A DNA stretch of 10,720 bases from an uncultured Ignavibacteria bacterium (GTDB taxonomy: Bacteria; Bacteroidota; Ignavibacteria; Ignavibacteriales; Melioribacteraceae), in NCBI GenBank assembly GCA_937930275.1, contig CALGLM010000327.1, positions 1 through 10,720 on the forward strand, given 5' to 3'. Made by a program: the position numbers and the translations under genes. The notes below the pieces were generated by a model that saw only the letters and a list, made by a program, of their open reading frames with translations, ran no database searches and was not told the DNA's origin. This document shows positions 5,740 to 10,720 of this stretch, piece after piece; position 1 is the first letter of the stretch, and every line of letters begins with the position of its first letter.

Positions 5740-8633
5740 AAATTTTATATTTCTTTTTATTTACATTTTTAATTATCAATTTGCACTGCATTAATGCACA
5801 GCAAGATAGCAAGGTATATAAACGCCTTGCATTGGTGCAAATTCATAACGGTAAATATGGAGAAGCTATAAGTCAATTAAATAAATACATTACTGCAAAT
5901 CCCCGTTTAGCTGACGGATATCATTTACGAGCTCGTTGTTACGAACAAAGAGGGGAATATCAATATGCTATTTTAGATTATAGAAGAGCATTAAAATTAG
6001 AACCTAAAAATTCAGCAATCAGCAATGATTTAAACAAAGCTTGGGAAGATTTTAAAAAAATACTTTATAAAAGGATTGAGGGATATAAAAGAGAAATAGC
6101 CATAAACGCAAATAATCCGGTTAATTATTTAGAAATTGGAAAAGCATACCGAAATCTTGAAGAATGGCAAACGGCCGAAAATTGGTATGATGAATACTTA
6201 AAAAGAGATAAAGATGCTTCACCAGATGAAATAATAAGATATACAGAAATTAATAGTAAAACAAAAAATATTGTAAAAGGGGAAAGGATTCTTAAAATTT
6301 ATGTCGAAAGGTATCCAACTGATTGGAGACTTTGGAGTAGATACGGTTATTTTACGCTTTGGTTAGGTAAATATTCAATAGCAAAGCATGCTTTTGAAAC
6401 AGCTCTAAGTTTTAAACCTTTTTTTAAAGAAGCTGAGGACGGACTTGATATAGTTAATAATGAAGCATACTTAACACAATACAGACCAAGATCATTTGAA
6501 AAAGAATATCCGATTGATAGATATTACCGTTTAATAAAAAAGAATCCTGACGATATTAATTCAAGATATAATCTAATTGAAGAATTAATTAAAGAAAATA
6601 GGTATGAAGAAGCGGATCAACAACTTATTGCTCTTGAAGGAACTGAACAAAATAACGAGAAATATATAGCTTTAAAGAAGCAAGTTGATGACATGAAAGC
6701 CAACTTTTTTGCAAATGAGGTTGAAAAAAATCAAAAACTTATTTCGGAAAATCCGGAAAATAGAGCTGCAGTTTTAATGCTTGCACAAAACTATGCCGGA
6801 ACTGAAAATTATACAGACGCTAATGAAATATTACGGGAGTACTTGGAATTAAAGCCTGATGATTATGAAATAAGATACTATTTTGCTAAATATTTAGGCT
6901 ATGATAGAAATTTTGACGAAGCGATCTCACAAATTAATCAAGTTATTCAGGATAATGGTGATTCAACAAAATATCATCTTTTAGCAGGTCAACTATTAAC
7001 ATGGAGTAATGTTGGGTTAGACGAGGCAAGAGAACATTTGAATTTTGTATTAAATAAGGAGCCCAATAATCTAACAGCAATTATTACGATGGGAACACTT
7101 TCTTTTCAAGCAGAGGACTATGAAAATTCAAAAATGTACTCGGAAAAAGCCCTTGCAATTCAATCAGATAATACCGAAGCCCAAGATTTAAAAAACATGT
7201 TGGATTTACATGCTCTTAGGGTTGAAGAAGAAAAAGATTTGGAATTATTAACTATGGCAGATAATTATGCCATTGCAAAAGAGTGTGATAAAGCAATCGA
7301 GTATTATTTACAATATACAGCCAAAAGAAAACCAAACACTATTACAAAATTAAACATGGCGGATACGTATGTTTGTTTAGAAGATTTTAATAGTGCAATT
7401 TCACTTTATGATGAAATTTTAAACGAAAATTATGATCCTGAAATAGATATTATTAGAGCAAAAGTAATATTCTGGGCAAAAGACTCGGTACGCGCTTTAC
7501 AAGAGTTTACAAAATTGACACAAGAATATCCTGATGATGTTGAGCTAAAATTATATTTAGGAGATTCTTATGTAAGCAATCATATGTACGACTCGGCAAA
7601 AGTTGTTTATGAATCTATACTTACTACTGCACCTGAATCATATTATATAGAAAAACGATTGAGTTGGTTACCTGAAGAACCTGAAAAACCGGGAATTTGG
7701 AGTAATGTAAAATCCTTGGCTTATTATACATTTTCTTATTTATTAGTATCTCCGACAGCGTATTATTTTAATGATAACTTAAATTTTGACTACTATTACG
7801 GTGGTTTTACTTTAGAAACCAGCGTAACAAAGTTTTTATTCGGCGGTTTAACTTGGACTCGCGGTTCTGTTGGGGGAGAGTATTCGCGAATATATTTTAC
7901 TTCTCTAAAAGGAAATATTTATGTAAAACCTTTTGAAAATACATTGTTTGGTGTAAGTGTAGGAAAAATTCAAAGCACTTACTACTTTAATAGCCCTACA
8001 ATTGACTGTATAATTAAATATGAGAATAAAAAGAAAAAAATAAATGTATCGGTAAACTACTCAAAATCTGACGGAATAACTATACTTTACTCTCCGTATT
8101 TAGTCGGAACGCGATTAACGGCTCAAAGTCTTAAATTAGAAGGATCAATTGAATTTGTAAGCGGATTAAAAGTTTCTTCATACTATCAATTACTTTATGC
8201 AGGAAGTTCTCAAGTTGATTTAGGGAATAATAAATTTGCTTACGTAGGTGATAATTTAGGTAATAATTTTCAATTCCGAATAGGGAAATATTTTATGCCC
8301 GATCTAATTGTGGGATATGAATATTTATTTAGCGATTTTAAGTATGAAAGGAATTATACATTATATTACTCGCCACAAAATATTGATAGTCACAGCTTAT
8401 GGGGTGAATGGACATTTTATAAAGATAAAGATTGGGATGCATTAGTTGGGGCAAAAATTGGTTATGTACCAAGAAGTGATTATATTTTAAGAGAGGTTTT
8501 TGCACAAGCAAGTTATAAAGTTTATGATAGACTATTAATTAGTGCATATACATTTTTAGGCAGTTCTGTAAGAGAAGGAGACGGATATAATTCCAATGCT
8601 TTTTTAATCACTGCTTTTTGGACAGTTTTATGA
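5736..8633 (+). CDS. TPR and outer-membrane beta-barrel polysaccharide exporter (PgaA/BcsC/YaiO architecture)
   Basis: Probable outer-membrane export protein for the polymer made by the downstream synthase. The signal peptide is residues 1-21 (cleavage INA before Gln22). Residues about 25-640 are a long periplasmic superhelix of tetratricopeptide repeats. Clear units are at 25-58, 59-92 and 128-161, and more degenerate ones occur around 195-230, 275-300, 343-376, 378-400, 445-480, 535-565 and 600-635. A short Glu/Pro linker (about 645-652) leads to roughly 310 residues of alternating aromatic strands, the beta-barrel. YYSP at 877-880 followed by a hydrophobic strand matches the YFSP/YYSP signature near the C-termini of BcsC, PgaA and YaiO barrels. 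The combined length (965) fits one polypeptide doing both the TPR scaffold and pore jobs, as in PgaA and BcsC. The start overlaps the upstream stop as ATGA and lacks its own ribosome site, so expression is probably coupled. The polymer identity is not readable from this protein. Confidence 0.85.
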   Translation: MKILYFFLFTFLIINLHCINAQQDSKVYKRLALVQIHNGKYGEAISQLNKYITANPRLADGYHLRARCYEQRGEYQYAILDYRRALKLEPKNSAISNDLNKAWEDFKKILYKRIEGYKREIAINANNPVNYLEIGKAYRNLEEWQTAENWYDEYLKRDKDASPDEIIRYTEINSKTKNIVKGERILKIYVERYPTDWRLWSRYGYFTLWLGKYSIAKHAFETALSFKPFFKEAEDGLDIVNNEAYLTQYRPRSFEKEYPIDRYYRLIKKNPDDINSRYNLIEELIKENRYEEADQQLIALEGTEQNNEKYIALKKQVDDMKANFFANEVEKNQKLISENPENRAAVLMLAQNYAGTENYTDANEILREYLELKPDDYEIRYYFAKYLGYDRNFDEAISQINQVIQDNGDSTKYHLLAGQLLTWSNVGLDEAREHLNFVLNKEPNNLTAIITMGTLSFQAEDYENSKMYSEKALAIQSDNTEAQDLKNMLDLHALRVEEEKDLELLTMADNYAIAKECDKAIEYYLQYTAKRKPNTITKLNMADTYVCLEDFNSAISLYDEILNENYDPEIDIIRAKVIFWAKDSVRALQEFTKLTQEYPDDVELKLYLGDSYVSNHMYDSAKVVYESILTTAPESYYIEKRLSWLPEEPEKPGIWSNVKSLAYYTFSYLLVSPTAYYFNDNLNFDYYYGGFTLETSVTKFLFGGLTWTRGSVGGEYSRIYFTSLKGNIYVKPFENTLFGVSVGKIQSTYYFNSPTIDCIIKYENKKKKINVSVNYSKSDGITILYSPYLVGTRLTAQSLKLEGSIEFVSGLKVSSYYQLLYAGSSQVDLGNNKFAYVGDNLGNNFQFRIGKYFMPDLIVGYEYLFSDFKYERNYTLYYSPQNIDSHSLWGEWTFYKDKDWDALVGAKIGYVPRSDYILREVFAQASYKVYDRLLISAYTFLGSSVREGDGYNSNAFLITAFWTVL

Positions 8634-8753
8634 TTATAATTTGAAATAAAACAATTTACATAATAATTTTATTATTTCACTTTAATTAATCAATATAAAT
8701 TATTATTTTAACAATACTTTATAAATATTTTTTTGAAAAAAGGAATACAATAG
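8634..8753 (+). other. AT-rich spacer between exporter and synthase genes
   Basis: This 120-base gap is nearly all A and T. It holds a weak 7-base inverted repeat, GAAATAA/TTATTTC (8643-8649 and 8672-8678), without a following T-run, so it is not a convincing terminator. The end carries AAAAAGGA (8736-8743), a good ribosome site 10 bases before the synthase ATG at 8754. An internal promoter is possible, but none is clear. Confidence 0.4.
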
Positions 8754-10148
8754 ATGAACGAAAGGCATCAAATTTTATTAGATAATCAAGAGATTGAGCC
8801 TCCTAAAAGGAATGAAGAACGAGAAAAAATAAGAATGATGATTGTAACAGGCTTATTAACCGTCTTCTTTTTGGTTGTAATTATAATAACCTTACCTTAT
8901 ACCGTACTTTCGTTTAGCGGTTTAGTTGTGTATGCATCGTTAGTTGCTTTAAAGCTATTTTTATTCCAATTGCTATTTCGTTATTTTTCTATTATGATTC
9001 TTGCGTATCTTCAAATTACAAAATATACTGTAGAAGAACCCGAGCCTTTTTACCCATTTATAAGTATAATAATGCCTGTTTATAATGAAGGTATAGTGCT
9101 AAAGGATTCAGTAGAATCGATTGTAAATCTCGATTACCCAAGTTATGAAATAATTATTGTTAATGACGGTTCTACAGATAACACAATGGAAGTTGCAGAA
9201 ACATTAGTCGGATATAGACAAGGAACATATTCATTAGTAAAAGTATCCCTTATTAATAAACCAAACGGCGGAAAATCAAAAGCGCTTAATGCAGGAATTC
9301 AATATTCGGAAGCTGAATTCGTTTTATGTGTTGACGGTGATTCACAACTATCTACAGAAGCATTAAAGATGGGAATACGTCACTTTATTGATCCTGCAAT
9401 AGGTGCTGTAGCCGGATACGTAAAAGTAATGAATAGGAAAAAGTTTTTAAGTGATTTGCAGGCGCTTGAATATATAGAAGGTTTAAATTTAGCACGTAGT
9501 GCTCAAGGTTTTTTAAAAATGGTTAATATTATTCCTGGTCCTATCGGATTTTTTAGAAAACGTGCACTACATGATGCAGGATATTATAGTAGCGATACTT
9601 TTGCCGAAGATGCAGACTTAACACTTAAAGTATTAGCAAAAGGTTGGAAAATAGGATATGAACCGGCAGCTATTTCATATACGGAAGCACCGATAAAACT
9701 TCATCAACTATTGAAACAACGATATAGATGGACAAGAGGTATTTTACAAGCTATTAGAAAACACAAACGTCATATTGTTAATCCTACATTAAACTTTAAT
9801 AACACTATTATTTTATGGTCAATGGCTTTTGAGGCTTTGGTTTGGCCTGTTATGAATATTTTTGGTAATTTGTTTTTTATATTTGTTGGTTTGGCTTATG
9901 GTTTAACAAGTTTAATATCATTCTGGTGGATGGGAATTACTATATTAGATATTATGGCAGCATTATACTGCATTGCAGTTGAAAGAGAGGAAGTAAGATT
10001 AATCCCGTATTCATTATTCTATAGACTTGTATTTATTTTGGTTATTGATGTAACAAAAGCAATGGCTACTGTAGAAGAGTTTTTAGGAATAGAAATGAAT
10101 TGGGGCAAATTAGAAAGATTGGGACTTGGACAACCTGTTAAAAAGTAA
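8754..10148 (+). CDS. Membrane GT2 polysaccharide synthase (PgaC-like processive glycosyltransferase)
   Basis: Processive inner-membrane synthase that extends a beta-linked polysaccharide from UDP-sugar and moves it across the membrane. A charged N-terminus (1-27) is followed by two hydrophobic spans (about 29-49 and 55-86). The GT-A domain at about 100-330 has every signature: PVYNE (108-112), VNDGS with Asp138, NKPNGGKSKALN (168-179), the DGD metal motif (194-196), GPIGFFRK acceptor-site region (262-269), catalytic AEDAD with Asp286, and QRYRW (322-326). Three further spans lie at about 350-380, 386-407 and 417-435, ending in a NWGKLERLG tail resembling PgaC-type enzymes. No PilZ domain is attached, which argues against a classical BcsA cellulose synthase. 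Length (464) fits the PgaC group. Poly-beta-1,6-GlcNAc is the best guess, but the sugar cannot be proven; hyaluronan- or chitin-type products use the same motifs. It lies downstream of a PgaA-like exporter, which supports export of the product. Confidence 0.88.
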   Translation: MNERHQILLDNQEIEPPKRNEEREKIRMMIVTGLLTVFFLVVIIITLPYTVLSFSGLVVYASLVALKLFLFQLLFRYFSIMILAYLQITKYTVEEPEPFYPFISIIMPVYNEGIVLKDSVESIVNLDYPSYEIIIVNDGSTDNTMEVAETLVGYRQGTYSLVKVSLINKPNGGKSKALNAGIQYSEAEFVLCVDGDSQLSTEALKMGIRHFIDPAIGAVAGYVKVMNRKKFLSDLQALEYIEGLNLARSAQGFLKMVNIIPGPIGFFRKRALHDAGYYSSDTFAEDADLTLKVLAKGWKIGYEPAAISYTEAPIKLHQLLKQRYRWTRGILQAIRKHKRHIVNPTLNFNNTIILWSMAFEALVWPVMNIFGNLFFIFVGLAYGLTSLISFWWMGITILDIMAALYCIAVEREEVRLIPYSLFYRLVFILVIDVTKAMATVEEFLGIEMNWGKLERLGLGQPVKK

Positions 10149-10157
10149 AAAAAATAC

Positions 10158-10161
10158 GGAG
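10158..10161 (+). promoter_or_regulatory. Shine-Dalgarno for the small membrane protein
   Basis: GGAG lies 7 bases before the ATG at 10169, within the 20-base gap after the synthase stop. This spacing supports both the start chosen and co-transcription with the synthase. Confidence 0.6.
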
Positions 10162-10168
10162 TGAATAA

Positions 10169-10615
10169 ATGGAACTAATACCGATTTTATCATTAATCAT
10201 TTTATTTGCAACAATCTCCACTTTTATATTGGCGGTTGGAGCATACGTACTTTACAAAATAAGGGAAAGAAAAGGACAGCTTAGAAAGGCTGCTGCACCT
10301 GCAACCATTCAAGCCGAACTTATTACTCCCGCACCTTTAGTTGGTGAACAAAGAAGTACACAGACTGCAAGCAGAAGAACTTTTACTGATGAGCAGTACG
10401 GTACAAAAGATAGCGTTGTGGAAACTTCGGCCGGAACTTCGGCAGGTCCGCAAATGAGACCTACGTTTGTATCAAGTTCTTACGGCGAATCTCAATATCA
10501 AAAAGATTCGGGTAAATCATCAAGTAAACGTAAATTTATGCGTTACACTAACGAAGATAATGCTAACCAACAAAAAGACGAAAATAAACAAGAGGATAAT
10601 TTAAGGTGGCGGTAG
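10169..10615 (+). CDS. Small single-span membrane protein of unknown function
   Basis: I do not recognise this 148-residue protein. Residues about 5-30 form one strongly hydrophobic membrane span, followed at once by the basic stretch KIRERKGQLRK. By the positive-inside rule, the tail should lie in the cytoplasm. Residues about 40-148 are rich in Ser, Thr, Gln, Lys and Glu with no apparent fold, suggesting a disordered region. It begins 20 bases after the synthase gene, and its end overlaps the next gene by 10 bases, so it belongs to the same operon. By position it could be an accessory subunit of the synthase, as the small PgaD is for PgaC, but no sequence similarity to PgaD is evident and this is inference. 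Base composition is slightly richer in GC than its neighbours, in keeping with its Ala- and Gly-rich linker. Confidence 0.75.
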   Translation: MELIPILSLIILFATISTFILAVGAYVLYKIRERKGQLRKAAAPATIQAELITPAPLVGEQRSTQTASRRTFTDEQYGTKDSVVETSAGTSAGPQMRPTFVSSSYGESQYQKDSGKSSSKRKFMRYTNEDNANQQKDENKQEDNLRWR

Positions 10616-10720
10616 GCGACGTTCCCGGACTAAAGGCAAATTATCTTATTATTTTTGTCGGCGGATTAGTATTAGTAATTGCTTCTATCTTAGTATTCTT
10701 GTTGGTAATACAAGGTGTTT
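10606..10720 (+). CDS. Start of a membrane protein, cut by the window end (GTG start)
   Basis: A frame opening at GTG 10606 runs to the last base without a stop (38 full codons). An in-frame TAA at 10597-10599 excludes an earlier start, and no ATG follows in the visible part. AGAGG at 10591-10595 is an acceptable ribosome site 10 bases upstream. The frame overlaps the previous gene by 10 bases, implying coupling. The N-terminus is short and polar (MAVGDVPGLKAN), then residues about 13-35 form a hydrophobic membrane span. No domain can be named from this fragment. It is probably another component of the polysaccharide locus. Confidence 0.65.
   Translation, partial: MAVGDVPGLKANYLIIFVGGLVLVIASILVFLLVIQGV

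Noticed and set aside
8643..8678. GAAATAA/TTATTTC inverted repeat between exporter and synthase, as a terminator
   Set aside because: A 7-base, nearly all A/T stem with a 22-base loop and no T-run after it; likely chance in AT-rich DNA.
8754..10148. Cellulose synthase (BcsA) as the identity of the GT2 gene
   Set aside because: The protein lacks a PilZ domain and the longer multi-span layout of BcsA; length and C-terminal tail fit the PgaC-like group better.

Overview
The window is AT-rich and contains eight genes, all on the + strand. They fall into three blocks. The style suggests a Gram-negative bacterium of the Bacteroidota/Ignavibacteriota/Kapaibacteriota group. The reasons are very low GC, a TPR protein fused to an outer-membrane beta-barrel, a lipoprotein GH9 enzyme, a Tat-exported dipeptide epimerase and an SH3b-NlpC/P60 peptidase. 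Several genes have clear Shine-Dalgarno sequences (1298-1304, 2454-2460, 8736-8743, 10158-10161). The phylum call is inferred from these features only; no marker gene is present.

Block 1 (113-2438) is a two-gene peptidoglycan-peptide unit. An exported SH3b-NlpC/P60 endopeptidase of YkfC type overlaps by 14 bases a dipeptide (L-Ala-D/L-Glu type) epimerase. The pair matches the ykfB/ykfC muropeptide-degradation partnership known from Bacillus. Here, however, the epimerase carries a twin-arginine signal, so both steps may occur outside the cytoplasm.

Block 2 (2439-4174) is a GH9 glycoside hydrolase lipoprotein with an N-terminal Ig-like domain. It is preceded by a hairpin plus T-run that overlaps a possible 15-codon leader ORF. 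That ORF has a perfect Shine-Dalgarno and ends in an ATGA overlap with the GH9 start. The block ends with a terminator-like hairpin.

Block 3 (4378 to past the window end) looks like a polysaccharide synthesis and export locus. Its genes, in order, are: (a) a KaiC/RecA-like ATPase with an Arg in place of the Walker A Lys and a C-terminal domain resembling a degenerate GGDEF; (b) overlapping it by ATGA, a 965-residue TPR plus beta-barrel protein of PgaA/BcsC/YaiO architecture; (c) a membrane GT2 synthase with all catalytic motifs (D, DxD, ED, QxxRW), closest in layout to PgaC; (d) a small single-span membrane protein; (e) the start of another membrane protein that overlaps the end of (d) by 10 bases and runs off the window. 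The likely working model is that (c) makes and translocates the polymer across the inner membrane, (b) carries it through the periplasm and outer membrane, (a) senses or regulates, and (d)/(e) are accessory subunits. The ATPase/GGDEF-like protein is not part of the textbook Pga, Bcs or Pel systems and is the most novel element here.

No tRNA, rRNA, CRISPR, insertion sequence or phage feature was seen. No gene-free stretch exceeds 300 bases.
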